DNA from: Tannerella sp.
Lineage (GTDB): Bacteria > Bacteroidota > Bacteroidia > Bacteroidales > Tannerellaceae
Assembly (NCBI GenBank): GCA_031272655.1
Contig: JAISTJ010000016.1
Coordinates: 1-16,061 of the forward strand
DNA length: 16,061 nt
Direction: 5' to 3'
Below the pieces are notes generated by a model. The model had not been told where the DNA came from. It did no database searches and saw only the letters and a list, made by a program, of their open reading frames with translations. This document shows positions 6,610 through 15,446 of this stretch, piece after piece (the stretch's first letter is position 1; each line of letters opens with the position of its first letter). The translations under genes were made by a program, and so were the position numbers.

Positions 6610-7476
6610 ATGATTAAGGAATCCGAACTAATCATTAACGAGGACGGCAGCGCGTTCCACCTGCATTTGAAGCCGGAGCAACTTGCCGACAGGGTAGTGA
6701 TGTGCGGCGACCCGCAGCGGGTCAGCGCTATCGCCGAGTACTTCGACAGGCGCGAGTGCGAGGTCTCAAGCCGCGAGTTTCATACCATCACCGGCAGTTA
6801 CAAAGGCAAGCGCATCACCGCCCTGTCGCACGGCATCGGGGGCGACAACCTTGACATTGTCGTCAACGAACTCGACGCCCTTGCCAACATCGACTTTCGG
6901 ACGCGCACCGTCAAAGACGGCTTTCGCCAACTGACCCTCGTGCGGATAGGCACCAGCGGCGGCTTGCAGCCCTACACCCCCGTAGGCTCGTATGTCGCCG
7001 CCGAGCAGTCGATAGGTCTCGACGGCGTCATCTATTTCTACAAAGACAGCGCCCGCGTCCGTAACCAAACGCTTGAAAAAGAACTTATTGAACAATTAGA
7101 CTGGCGCATCGAAGGCATAAAGCCATACGTCGTAGCCGCCGCCCCCTCGCTCATAGAGCAGATTTGTAAAGACGATATAATACGTGGCTTGACCATAGCC
7201 GCCAACGGTTTCTACGGACCGCAGGGCAGGGAGTTACGCCTGCCACTTGCCGACCCGACGCTGAACGCCCGCATAGAAGCCTTTGAGAGCAGCGACCGCC
7301 GCCGTATCACCAACTACGAGATGGAGAGCAGCGCCCTTGCCGCCCTTGCCGCCCTGATGGGACACCGCGCCATGACCGTCTGCTGCATCATAGCCGGAAG
7401 GGTGGACAGCACGATGAACACCGACTACAAAGCCTCCCTCCCCCGCCTGATTGAGACTGTCCTTGAAAGAATCTGA
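6610..7476 (+). CDS. Nucleoside phosphorylase, uridine phosphorylase-like
   Basis: A 288-residue cytoplasmic PNP/UDP-family enzyme that splits a nucleoside with phosphate into free base and ribose-1-phosphate, for nucleoside salvage. Recognisable motifs: RVVMCGDPQRV near residue 30 (phosphate loop), ALSHGIGGDNLDIVVNEL, LVRIGTSGGLQ (the family 'RiGTsG.l' phosphate-binding strand), and NYEMESSALAALAALMG, whose Glu-Met-Glu contacts the ribose. Uridine is the more likely substrate by resemblance to Udp, but substrate cannot be fixed from motifs alone. I chose the ATG at 6610, giving MIKESELIINEDG; an upstream in-frame TTG at 6568 would sit in the loop of the inverted repeat and is unlikely. Codon usage is strikingly GC-rich here. 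It converges on the esterase gene with only 15 bp between stops. Confidence 0.85.
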   Translation: MIKESELIINEDGSAFHLHLKPEQLADRVVMCGDPQRVSAIAEYFDRRECEVSSREFHTITGSYKGKRITALSHGIGGDNLDIVVNELDALANIDFRTRTVKDGFRQLTLVRIGTSGGLQPYTPVGSYVAAEQSIGLDGVIYFYKDSARVRNQTLEKELIEQLDWRIEGIKPYVVAAAPSLIEQICKDDIIRGLTIAANGFYGPQGRELRLPLADPTLNARIEAFESSDRRRITNYEMESSALAALAALMGHRAMTVCCIIAGRVDSTMNTDYKASLPRLIETVLERI

Positions 7477-7491
7477 TAATAAGGTAATTAA

Positions 7492-8688
7492 TCACTTTTT
7501 CACCAAACGGCAAGTCTTAGTCCCCACTTTCAAGATATACAATCCGGCGTTAAGCGGTGAAACATCTAAAATGCCTGAAATAATAGGAGCAGAAAGCATT
7601 TTACGTCCGGATAGGTCATATATAACGGCATAACCATCCGAAACACTTGTGCGAACGATATTGTAAGCCGGATTCGGAGAGATTTGAAGCGCATTCTCGC
7701 CGCCGTATGGAAGAACTTCATTTGATACAGCGGAATGTGCGGCTATAAATTTGGTGATTTCCTTGACGTAATCCATGCAATCGCCACTGTCGCTTCGAAA
7801 AAAATAGCTGTGGGGCGCCCCTTCAATCTTGTAGTTTATCACTTCGTTGTCGGAATGCGGGTAAGTTATCTTTTGAACCGTTTTGCCATTGGACGAAGGA
7901 AAATTTTCCACGACGGGTTCCGCCGTGTTATTCACTCTGCGCCAATAGTTTATGACTGAATCGGTATGCTCGGCAAGGGTAATTTCCACAAATACAATCT
8001 CATACGAGCCGCTGTAAGGTACAACTTCATCGTCGAGGCTGTGAAAGTTGCAAACCGGCAAAGGATTGTTATTCTCTTTCCCCTTGATACTCAGCCCCAT
8101 AGAGCCTGCAATAGATACGATTCCTGATATTTTAACGGGCTGCAGAAGAGCGTACTGATACGACATGTAACCACCCATCGAAGTGCCTACAAGAAAGATA
8201 TTATTTGCATCAAGTTTCTGTTCATCAATGGTTTTACGAATGATTGAACCGATAAAATCCACATCATCAACTGTTTTGTTAAGTTCCGCATCAATAATCG
8301 TAAAACTGCCTAAAATGGCAATGGGTTCGACTTCAAACCTCAGTCCGCATGCCCATACTGCATCCAAAGGTATTTCCTTGCCTGTCAGGTCTTTAATTGC
8401 CCGTGCGTCGGCGTAAACGTCATCGCTCTGTTCGGGTAATGCCTGTGGTGCAATTATCAGATAATTAAGTGAATCGGCAATTTTCGTCAACGAGTAATCC
8501 TCGAAAAAGTCAAACATGTTCCGATTGAAGCCGTGAATGGCGACAATCATCCCCTTCGGTTTCGTTTTTGACGGCGCATAAAACAGGTATTCACGCTCAA
8601 AGCCGCCTGCCGTGATTTTTTTCAGTTCAGGCACGGAGGCATTGAGCGTGAATGCCGTTAATAACAGAAACAAAAGGGTTGATCTCAT
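7492..8688 (-). CDS. Secreted alpha/beta-hydrolase esterase with T9SS C-terminal sorting domain
   Basis: A 398-residue exported serine hydrolase of the PHB-depolymerase/feruloyl-esterase type. A signal peptide (MRSTLLFLLLTAFTLNA) is followed by GMIVAIHGFNRNMFDF (oxyanion-hole strand HGF), a nucleophile elbow GTSMGG with Ser at residue 170, a probable Asp in FHSLDDEVVPYSG, and a catalytic His in GAPHSYFF. Residues about 332-398 form a type A T9SS sorting domain: ISPNPAYNIVRTS, then VIYDLSGRKML, then LNAGLYILKVGT...LVKK. The protein should therefore be carried across the outer membrane and anchored or released. Substrate (polysaccharide ester, lipid or polyester) is unknown. Its ATG directly abuts the stop of the upstream metalloprotease gene (TAA then ATG), so the two form an operon. 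Confidence 0.85.
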   Translation of the reverse strand: MRSTLLFLLLTAFTLNASVPELKKITAGGFEREYLFYAPSKTKPKGMIVAIHGFNRNMFDFFEDYSLTKIADSLNYLIIAPQALPEQSDDVYADARAIKDLTGKEIPLDAVWACGLRFEVEPIAILGSFTIIDAELNKTVDDVDFIGSIIRKTIDEQKLDANNIFLVGTSMGGYMSYQYALLQPVKISGIVSIAGSMGLSIKGKENNNPLPVCNFHSLDDEVVPYSGSYEIVFVEITLAEHTDSVINYWRRVNNTAEPVVENFPSSNGKTVQKITYPHSDNEVINYKIEGAPHSYFFRSDSGDCMDYVKEITKFIAAHSAVSNEVLPYGGENALQISPNPAYNIVRTSVSDGYAVIYDLSGRKMLSAPIISGILDVSPLNAGLYILKVGTKTCRLVKK

Positions 8689-11232
8689 TTATTTAGGGTC
8701 TAAAGCCTTCTTAATCTGTGCGTCGAGGTCTAAAAGATGACTACGGCGGATTCCCGTTGAGGATGCGGCAGCGCTCTTTATAGATTGCTGTAAATCAATA
8801 AGTTGCGCACGAGCCACACCCGGAGCGTCCGAAGGCTGAGCACTACTTGACAACGAAACCGTAGTCCCCATCGAAACGACATTCGCCTGATTGGCAGGAG
8901 GATTGACAAGGGCAATCAACGCGGCTACATAATTCTTCTGAAGGTTACGGCGGTAAATATCAATGGCTTTGCCGTTTGACAACTCGCCCCATATCCCGCG
9001 CTTCAGATCGCGAAACATCTCTTCGGAGGTATAAGCGTTTTTGCCGTTCAACCACTCGTTGTTCGACATCTTGGAAATAGTGTTTCGGCTGATAAGACGG
9101 TCTATCGTGCGTTTTTGGACGGTTCCTATGACAGAAATGGGATTGACTTCCGCTTTTTCAATTAAAGTCTTGTCTATCAGCCATTCGGGCGTAGCAAAAA
9201 CATTCTCGTTAAGAAATTTCATTGCGTCGCGCTGAAGACTTGCAGGTACAAACTCGGTCGCGTTGGTTGTCTGCTCAACGGTAACAGGAGTGCGGTAAAT
9301 GCCCGCTATATTCTTGGCTACATGCCCTGCATAGCGTCCCCACTGGGTAACGATTTCGTTATAAAGAGTTCGCGCATTGGCGTAATCTTTGTCGGGTTCG
9401 CGCGTCCATTCAAGCACGTGCGGCATTATCCGTTTGAGGTTTTTAATGCCGTAAGCGCTGGCAATCATGGCGTTATCTCCAAGGTCTTCGTTCTGATTGC
9501 GTGGGTCGTCGGAATCGGTTTCTGTTCCGAAAACAAATCGCGGATCGGATTTCAATTTGTCCATAACCGATTTGTTATTGTATGCGACCTCGTCTTCTGC
9601 CGTCTCAAACTGGGGCAACCAGCGATAACCCCATTCAATAGACCATTCGTCGTAACAGCCGATTCGCGGGAAAAGTCCTGCCTGCGAAATGCTGTCTTCA
9701 GGTTGCGCAACATAGTTGAATCGGGCGTAATCCATTATTGACGGCGTATGACCGTTTGCTTCAACCCACTGTTTATCACGCAGTTTCTCTACAGGAACGG
9801 ATGCCGATGAACCGAAATTATGCCTCAATCCAAGTGTATGACCTACCTCGTGTGAAGAGACGAATCTTATCAATTGTCCCATCAATTCATCGTCGAAAAG
9901 CACCTTGCGGGCGCCCGGATCGCTCGGGCTTGCCTGTATCAGATACCAGTTGTGAAGCAGGTTCATGACGTTATGATACCAGTTGATATGCGTTTCGAGA
10001 ATCTCGCCGCTGCGGGGGTCGTGAACATGCGGGCCGCTGGCGTTGGCGATGTCGGAAGCCTTATAAACGATAGCCGAATGACGTGCGTCTTCGATGCTCC
10101 ATGACGGGTCGTCGGGAGCTTCCTTTCCTATTATGGCATTCTTAAAACCCGCTTTTTCAAAGGCTTTTTGCCAGTCGTTCACGCCTGCAATCAGATACGG
10201 AACCCATTTTTTCGGCGTAGCGGGGTCTATATAAATCACTATCGGCTTCTGCGGTTCAACCAATTCGCCTGCCAAATATTTTTTAACATCTTCGGGTTTA
10301 GGCTCAAGCCTCCATCGTGTGATGCGGCTTTTGCGCTCAACGCCCTGCGGATTTGAGTCAAAATCGGTGTATCCAACGGCAAAATAAGCCACACGGGGGT
10401 CAAAAAGCCTCGCTTTCATCGGCTTTTCAGGCAGCAGCAGCATGGACGTGTTCAACTCGAAAGTAACGGGCACACTTGAGAAAAACTGCGTCTGGGCAGG
10501 CGAAGCGCCTACGGGAGGCGCTGTGGCATAAGTCTTTACGGTGCGAATCTCCACGTTAAGCGGAAACGATTTGATCGTATCAATAAACGAACGGTCGGGA
10601 AACATGTTGCCAAGACCGCGATAGCGCTTCATGGAACCTGAAAATGAAAGCGTCGAATTGTCTGAATTGATGAACGAAGTAACGTCTATTACTGCGTTCC
10701 TGCGCTTGCTGACTGAATCGGTGTAATATGCCGCAACGGGGAAAGCGGCCACAATAGGCTGAATATTAGAGTTTTTAACCGACAAATACATATTCGTCGT
10801 ATCCGTAGCCTCTTCAAGATAGGATACCGACCTCAGATAGAGTTTGTCGCCGACTTTATCAAAGCGGATCACGTCTTCGCCAATCTGGTCAACAGCATAT
10901 CCCGTCTGCTGTTTGTTGCGGCTGACAGGCGCTTTTGAGATGCGGTTGACGGCCAAAATCTCGCGCCCCAAAAGCGAATCGGGTATTTCAAAATAATACT
11001 TGTCCTTGACGTGATGCACTTTGAACATACCATCTAAAGTAACAGCCTCTTTGGTTATCACATCCTTATAAGGCTTGACGTCGTTCGGCGACGGAGCGGC
11101 TTTGGGAGGCGCCTGCACTGGAGCGGCAGCTTCCTTCTTGGGATCTTCCTTCTTTTTCTTCTTTGGAAAATTTTGCGCGTTTCCGCATACGATACCCGCA
11201 GTCAGAAACATCATAATCAGTAAATTCTTCAT
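8689..11232 (-). CDS. Secreted zinc metalloprotease (metzincin, DUF5117/DUF5118-EcxA-like)
   Basis: An 847-residue exported metalloprotease. It starts with a signal peptide (MKNLLIMMFLTAGIVCGNAQ; no lipobox), then a Lys-rich and Ala/Pro-rich linker (KKKKKEDPKKE, AAAPVQAPPK). A beta-rich N-terminal region with YKDVITKEAVTLDGMFKVH and EIPDSLLGREILAVNRIS corresponds to DUF5118, followed by a DUF5117-like region. The catalytic domain carries HEVGHTLGLRHN at residues 461-472 (HExxHxxGxxH zinc site) and SIMDYARFNY about 35 residues later as the Met-turn, so it is a metzincin. I chose the ATG at 11232; an upstream ATG at 11277 would add 15 residues before the signal peptide. No T9SS tail is visible, as the C-terminus ends LLDLDAQIKKALDPK. 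It is first gene of an operon with the esterase. Confidence 0.85.
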   Translation of the reverse strand: MKNLLIMMFLTAGIVCGNAQNFPKKKKKEDPKKEAAAPVQAPPKAAPSPNDVKPYKDVITKEAVTLDGMFKVHHVKDKYYFEIPDSLLGREILAVNRISKAPVSRNKQQTGYAVDQIGEDVIRFDKVGDKLYLRSVSYLEEATDTTNMYLSVKNSNIQPIVAAFPVAAYYTDSVSKRRNAVIDVTSFINSDNSTLSFSGSMKRYRGLGNMFPDRSFIDTIKSFPLNVEIRTVKTYATAPPVGASPAQTQFFSSVPVTFELNTSMLLLPEKPMKARLFDPRVAYFAVGYTDFDSNPQGVERKSRITRWRLEPKPEDVKKYLAGELVEPQKPIVIYIDPATPKKWVPYLIAGVNDWQKAFEKAGFKNAIIGKEAPDDPSWSIEDARHSAIVYKASDIANASGPHVHDPRSGEILETHINWYHNVMNLLHNWYLIQASPSDPGARKVLFDDELMGQLIRFVSSHEVGHTLGLRHNFGSSASVPVEKLRDKQWVEANGHTPSIMDYARFNYVAQPEDSISQAGLFPRIGCYDEWSIEWGYRWLPQFETAEDEVAYNNKSVMDKLKSDPRFVFGTETDSDDPRNQNEDLGDNAMIASAYGIKNLKRIMPHVLEWTREPDKDYANARTLYNEIVTQWGRYAGHVAKNIAGIYRTPVTVEQTTNATEFVPASLQRDAMKFLNENVFATPEWLIDKTLIEKAEVNPISVIGTVQKRTIDRLISRNTISKMSNNEWLNGKNAYTSEEMFRDLKRGIWGELSNGKAIDIYRRNLQKNYVAALIALVNPPANQANVVSMGTTVSLSSSAQPSDAPGVARAQLIDLQQSIKSAAASSTGIRRSHLLDLDAQIKKALDPK

Positions 11233-11347
11233 TTTTTTCGACAGTTTTGTATAAAATTTCACCACAAAGGAAAGCATAATTTCCGAAAAAACAAAATTTT
11301 TCGAGTTGAATGTGTGTAAACACTTTCGATTATTTTTTGATATTTTT

Positions 11348-11378
11348 TTTGCAGTTTCAAAATATTATATTATCTTTG
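11348..11378 (+). promoter_or_regulatory. Bacteroidetes-type promoter of first M14 carboxypeptidase
   Basis: TTTG at 11348-11351 and TATCTTTG at 11371-11378, separated by 19 bp, match the Bacteroidetes -33/-7 pair. The transcription start should be about 11385, giving a leader near 37 nt before the ATG at 11422. The region 11233-11421 is shared with the divergent metalloprotease gene; on the - strand I see only a loose candidate, TTTG near 11297 followed by a TATGCTTT at about 11278. Confidence 0.7.
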
Positions 11379-11421
11379 TCGCCGCTTACCGCTATTGACA
11401 ATTTCAACAAATGTCTTATAT

Positions 11422-13380
11422 ATGAGAAGTTTAATTAAGTATTTCTTACTGTTTGCGAGCTTTCTGTGCTTTTCGGCTTATGCTGTGCAGAAAGTTCCGG
11501 TGAAATTCGACAAGTTCCACGGTTATACAGGAACAGTCGAATATCTGAAGGCTGTCAATAAAGCCTACCCCGATGTTACCGAATTAATTGAAATCGGTAA
11601 AAGCTATCAACAACGTCCTGTCTATGTGCTTGTTATCACTAACCGCAAGACAGGAACTACACTTTCTCGTGAGAAAAAACTCGTTTACGAGCGTTTGCTC
11701 GAAGTAACCGACCCGCCTGTTATGCCGCTGCACACCGGCAAGCCCGGTCATCTGATTACAGGCGCCACGCATGGAAACGAACAGACGGGAACAGAAGTAT
11801 GCATCTATTTTATAGACAAAATTCTATCGGGTTACGGCTCTGATGAAGTACTTACTAAACTGATTGATACTAAGGTGTTTTATATCTGTCCGGCAAATAA
11901 TCCGGACGGTTTGTACAACACTGTGGACCTTGGCGCCCCGCAACGTACTAATTCTATGTATCAAACAGATACGGCTGCGGCGCCTCAGCGTAAAGACCTA
12001 AACGGAGACGGGCTTTATTCACAATACCGCTACAAAGACCCGCAAGGACGCTATGTCATTGATTCCAAAGACCCGCGCCTGATGACAGCCTATAGGGAAG
12101 GAGTAACTCCTAAAGACGCTGAGCGTTACAGCGTAGAATCCGAAGCGCAGCCTGACAAAGGTATTGATATTAACCGCAATTTTCCTTACGCATGGTGGAA
12201 CACACGGACAACCCTTCCGGGTGGTTCGGGTGAATATCCTACCTCGGCGCCGGAAGTGCATGCATTGTGCGAATTTATTATCAATCACCCCAATATAATA
12301 ATGGTCAATGAATACCACACCATGGGCGGGCATGTTTACAGACCCATGGGCGCAACAGGCGATGCAGAGATGGAAGCACGAGATGTGGCTGTGTATGACC
12401 TTATTATGGGTAAAAAATATGTTGAATTGATGGGTACCGAAATGCCTGCAGCATGGAAGAACCCGCGTAACATCAGACAATTCAGGGATTCGCTAAAGAA
12501 CGACAAGAATGTTATAGCTGCAAAACGCGGTTATAAGATGCCTTTTGAATGGCGAACTCCTTATATGGAAGAAGAAGGACGGTCGAGCTACTATGGCCTG
12601 TTCCTCGACTGGCTTTATAAAGACAATGGCATTTATTCTATCGTAACCGAATTGTGGAACCCTGTACATGATGTACCTGAACTTAAGGATGTTAAAGAAG
12701 CAGACTTACAGGCTGCCATGTTAAAATACTTTGATGATAAAGGGTATAAACTCTATCTAGACTGGAAGCCGGGCAAACATCCGAAACATGGCAATGTTGA
12801 AGTTGGCGGCTGGGTAGGTAATGTAGGTCGTAACAACGCTTTTCCGGGACCTGTACTTGAGAGTATTTGCGAGAGGCAGTGGCAGTTTGACCTGTTTCGC
12901 TCAACGTTGATGCCTCAGATAGCTATTGGCGAAATAACTGTCAAAAAGCAGTCTTCAGGAAGTACTACTGTTCTTGAGATTTCAGCTGAGGTGGAAAACA
13001 TCGGCGCTTTGCCTACAGGTCTGGCGCGCACGGAAAATATACCTCTTAACCGAGGAGATGTTGTATGGCTGATAGGCGAAGCCGGAAAAATAAAGTTCCT
13101 TTCCGGTAAACCTAATGAGAAGATAGGACAACTCTATGGCACAATGCAGATACCCGGCTTTGAAAGTCGCGGTGGCGGCGGCGAATTTGGTGGAGGCTTT
13201 AGCGGCGGTGGTAGCAGTCCCGCAGGCGGCAGAGGAGGCTTCGGCGGCGGCGCTGCAGGAGACGTATCATCCAACAAAAAAACAGTTAAGTGGATTGTAG
13301 CCTTTGAAGGCAAAGAAAAACTTAAAGTAGTCGCCTCTTCACTCAAAGGAGGTACAGTTGTTAAGGAAGTTAATTATTGA
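11422..13380 (+). CDS. Secreted M14-family zinc carboxypeptidase, Gly-rich C-terminal loop
   Basis: A 652-residue secreted peptidase that removes C-terminal residues from peptides. After a signal peptide (MRSLIKYFLLFASFLCFSAYA) comes the M14 domain: HGYTGTVEYLKAV and IGKSYQQRPVYVLVI (family start), zinc ligands H117 and E120 in THGNEQTG, IDINRNFPYAWWNT (substrate-carboxylate Arg/Asn region), third zinc ligand H299 in NEYHTMGG, and catalytic Glu E410 in VTELWNP. A DLNGDG loop at about 192-197 resembles a Ca2+-binding loop. A C-terminal beta domain follows, interrupted by a Gly-rich stretch (about 580-614, GGGGEFGGGFSGGGSSP). No T9SS tail is visible. I chose the ATG at 11422; an in-frame TTG at 11395 is too close to the promoter. 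It is paralogous to the next gene. Confidence 0.88.
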   Translation: MRSLIKYFLLFASFLCFSAYAVQKVPVKFDKFHGYTGTVEYLKAVNKAYPDVTELIEIGKSYQQRPVYVLVITNRKTGTTLSREKKLVYERLLEVTDPPVMPLHTGKPGHLITGATHGNEQTGTEVCIYFIDKILSGYGSDEVLTKLIDTKVFYICPANNPDGLYNTVDLGAPQRTNSMYQTDTAAAPQRKDLNGDGLYSQYRYKDPQGRYVIDSKDPRLMTAYREGVTPKDAERYSVESEAQPDKGIDINRNFPYAWWNTRTTLPGGSGEYPTSAPEVHALCEFIINHPNIIMVNEYHTMGGHVYRPMGATGDAEMEARDVAVYDLIMGKKYVELMGTEMPAAWKNPRNIRQFRDSLKNDKNVIAAKRGYKMPFEWRTPYMEEEGRSSYYGLFLDWLYKDNGIYSIVTELWNPVHDVPELKDVKEADLQAAMLKYFDDKGYKLYLDWKPGKHPKHGNVEVGGWVGNVGRNNAFPGPVLESICERQWQFDLFRSTLMPQIAIGEITVKKQSSGSTTVLEISAEVENIGALPTGLARTENIPLNRGDVVWLIGEAGKIKFLSGKPNEKIGQLYGTMQIPGFESRGGGGEFGGGFSGGGSSPAGGRGGFGGGAAGDVSSNKKTVKWIVAFEGKEKLKVVASSLKGGTVVKEVNY

Positions 13381-13398
13381 ATTAAGAACTTAAACTTG

Positions 13399-13573
13399 AA
13401 TTAAGAATTAAGAATTAAGAGTTAAGAGTTAAGAGTTAAGAATTAAGAATTAAGAACTTATAAACTATAAACTCATAAACTCATAAACTTATAAACTAAT
13501 AAACTTCAAACCTCAAACCTCAAACAACTTATAAACTTATAAACTATAAACTTATAAACTTCAAACTTTCAAA
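13399..13573. repeat. AT-rich tract of tandem 7-bp units
   Basis: The 203-bp gap between the carboxypeptidase genes is almost entirely repeats. Positions 13399-13454 are eight 7-mers in phase: AATTAAG x3, AGTTAAG x3, AATTAAG x2. From 13455 there are degenerate ATAAACT/CTCAAAC-type units of 7-8 bp. No TAnnTTTG is visible on the + strand, so the second gene may depend on read-through or on an AT-rich promoter I cannot define. No hairpin terminator is evident. Confidence 0.9.
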
Positions 13574-13583
13574 CAAAGATAAA

Positions 13584-15446
13584 ATGAAACAATATATTTT
13601 AACAATAATAATGGCGTTAAGTGTTCTGGGTAACGTATCGGCTCAGAGCAAGAAACAGGCAAACATCGGAAGGCCTCATGGCGAGACCGATTTCGTTATC
13701 AACTGGAAACAGTACTACACCTATGATGAGTGGACAAAGATAATGTTCGACCTGCAAAAGAAATATCCTAATCTGTGCAGCATTGAGAGCATAGGCAAAA
13801 GCCGTATGGGTAGAGACCAGTATGTTCTGACTATCACTGCAAAAAATACAGGTAAGGACACCGACAAACCGGCAGTATGGGTTGACGGCGCTATTCATGG
13901 CAACGAGGTTAACGGCATAACCTGCTCGCTCTATCTCGCATGGTATCTTCTGACTCGCTATGATTACGACCAACGTATATATGAAGCCCTCAACCGCTCA
14001 ACAGTATATATCCTTCCCGGTCATAATGTTGACGGCAATGATTCATACGTTCGTTTTCCTAACACCGAAAACAACCCGCGTGAACCGTTTCGTCCTGTAG
14101 ATGACGACAAGGACGGTCTCTACGATGAAGATATGACCGAAGATGTTGACGGCGATGGCGAACTGTCGGTGATGTACGTAGAAGAAACATCCGGCGACTA
14201 TCGCCTGAGCAAAGACGGACTGCGTTTTATCCGTATCGCTTCAGACGACTGGTGGGAAGGGACGCGTTTTCGCCGAATAGGCAATGAAGGCTATGATAAC
14301 GACGAAGATTTTGAGATGGCCGAAGATGACCTCGGCGGAATTGACCCCAACCGTAATTTCCCCTATGATTTTGACAAACAAAATGGCAAAACTTATCCGC
14401 TATCAGAACCGGAACAACGTAATGTGCTTGAATTTCAGTTGAAAAAGAAAAACATACTTGTTAATTTCAACTATCATAACGTGGGCAGACTAATAATGTA
14501 TATGATGCCTCCCGAAGCTCAGACTCCACAGGGAAACAGAGGCGGAGGCGGAGGTGGTGGAATGAGACAGGGCGCCAGTTCCAACGAGAAAGATATTTAT
14601 AATTTTACCTTCCCTCGTCGCGTTTCACCTCAATATCAGCATGATGCAGAAGTCCTGACTAAAACCGTTAAGGACGGTCTCTATATCCTTAAAGACTATA
14701 CTCCTGAAGCAGGTAGTGAAGACGGCGAGCATCTAGCCACAACATATTATCTGTTAGGCGCTTATTCATTTCTTATAGAACTCTGGGGCTCTCCAACTCC
14801 CTATGCCGACACTAATAAAGACGGCTATGTCTCTGATGATGAGTACAAAAAATGGGTTGACCTTGACCTTGGCGGAGACGCATGGGTTAAACCGCATAAG
14901 GTCAATCATCCGCAATTTGGCGAGATATGGATAGGCGGCACATCGAAAAAGCATATAGGACGGACGCCTCCGCCACGATATATGGAGGATGAAGCTGAAA
15001 AACAGTGCCTTTTCGTTGTTCATTGTATTGACCAGCTGCCTATGCTCACTTTCGGCAATTATACGGTTAAAAAGTTAACAAAAGACTTGTATGAAGTTGA
15101 AGTTGAAGTCATTAACGACAAGATATTTCCTACTGCATCCGACCGTTCGATACAGTTACGCCGTTATACTCCCGATTGTCTGAAAGCCACACTCTCATCA
15201 GGTACTATCATTGAACCTGTAAAGAGCGCAACAACAACCGAAACAACGTCTTCTATACCGTCGTTCTATCGTAGCGGCTATCGCAGGGAAGCAACAGCGG
15301 CAGGCGCAAGTGTGAACTTCCGCGCTAAAGGAAATTCCACGCAGTTGTTCCGCTACACTGTTCTGTCAAGCGCTACAAACCCAACCCTCGACCTCAATAT
15401 AGAATCAGCCAACGGCGGCAAAGCAACACTTAAGATAAAGCTGTGA
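13584..15446 (+). CDS. Secreted M14-family zinc carboxypeptidase with EF-hand-like loops
   Basis: A 620-residue secreted carboxypeptidase, paralogous to its neighbour. A signal peptide (MKQYILTIIMALSVLGNVSAQ) precedes the catalytic domain: YYTYDEWTKIMFDLQKKYPN, IESIGKSRMGRDQYVL, zinc ligands H105 and E108 in AIHGNEVNG, PGHNVDGND, IDPNRNFPYDF, third ligand H298 in NYHNVGR, and catalytic E399 in LIELWGSP. Three acidic loops resemble EF-hands: DDDKDGLYDED (about 173-183), DVDGDGELS (about 187-195), and a textbook 12-residue loop DTNKDGYVSDDE (409-420) right after the catalytic Glu. A Gly-rich loop RGGGGGGGM lies near 317-325. The C-terminal 150 residues are a beta domain shared with the preceding gene, ending GGKATLKIKL, without T9SS motifs. 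Calcium binding is inferred from the loop residues. Confidence 0.88.
   Translation: MKQYILTIIMALSVLGNVSAQSKKQANIGRPHGETDFVINWKQYYTYDEWTKIMFDLQKKYPNLCSIESIGKSRMGRDQYVLTITAKNTGKDTDKPAVWVDGAIHGNEVNGITCSLYLAWYLLTRYDYDQRIYEALNRSTVYILPGHNVDGNDSYVRFPNTENNPREPFRPVDDDKDGLYDEDMTEDVDGDGELSVMYVEETSGDYRLSKDGLRFIRIASDDWWEGTRFRRIGNEGYDNDEDFEMAEDDLGGIDPNRNFPYDFDKQNGKTYPLSEPEQRNVLEFQLKKKNILVNFNYHNVGRLIMYMMPPEAQTPQGNRGGGGGGGMRQGASSNEKDIYNFTFPRRVSPQYQHDAEVLTKTVKDGLYILKDYTPEAGSEDGEHLATTYYLLGAYSFLIELWGSPTPYADTNKDGYVSDDEYKKWVDLDLGGDAWVKPHKVNHPQFGEIWIGGTSKKHIGRTPPPRYMEDEAEKQCLFVVHCIDQLPMLTFGNYTVKKLTKDLYEVEVEVINDKIFPTASDRSIQLRRYTPDCLKATLSSGTIIEPVKSATTTETTSSIPSFYRSGYRREATAAGASVNFRAKGNSTQLFRYTVLSSATNPTLDLNIESANGGKATLKIKL

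Noticed and set aside
13134..13346. Pro-rich 70-codon ORF on the - strand
   Set aside because: It is the antisense reading of the Gly-rich tract of the carboxypeptidase.
13399..13573. Possible CRISPR array
   Set aside because: Units are 7-8 bp and contiguous, with no spacers of 25-40 bp.
13574..13581. TATCTTTG on the - strand, facing back into the heptamer tract
   Set aside because: Perfect -7 match but no -33 TTTG at the right spacing and no gene in that orientation; expected by chance in AT-rich DNA.
11422..15446. T9SS sorting domains on the two carboxypeptidases
   Set aside because: The C-termini end in short beta strands but lack the PNP-type, 'v.d..G' and 'l..G.Y.l.v' motifs seen clearly in the esterase.
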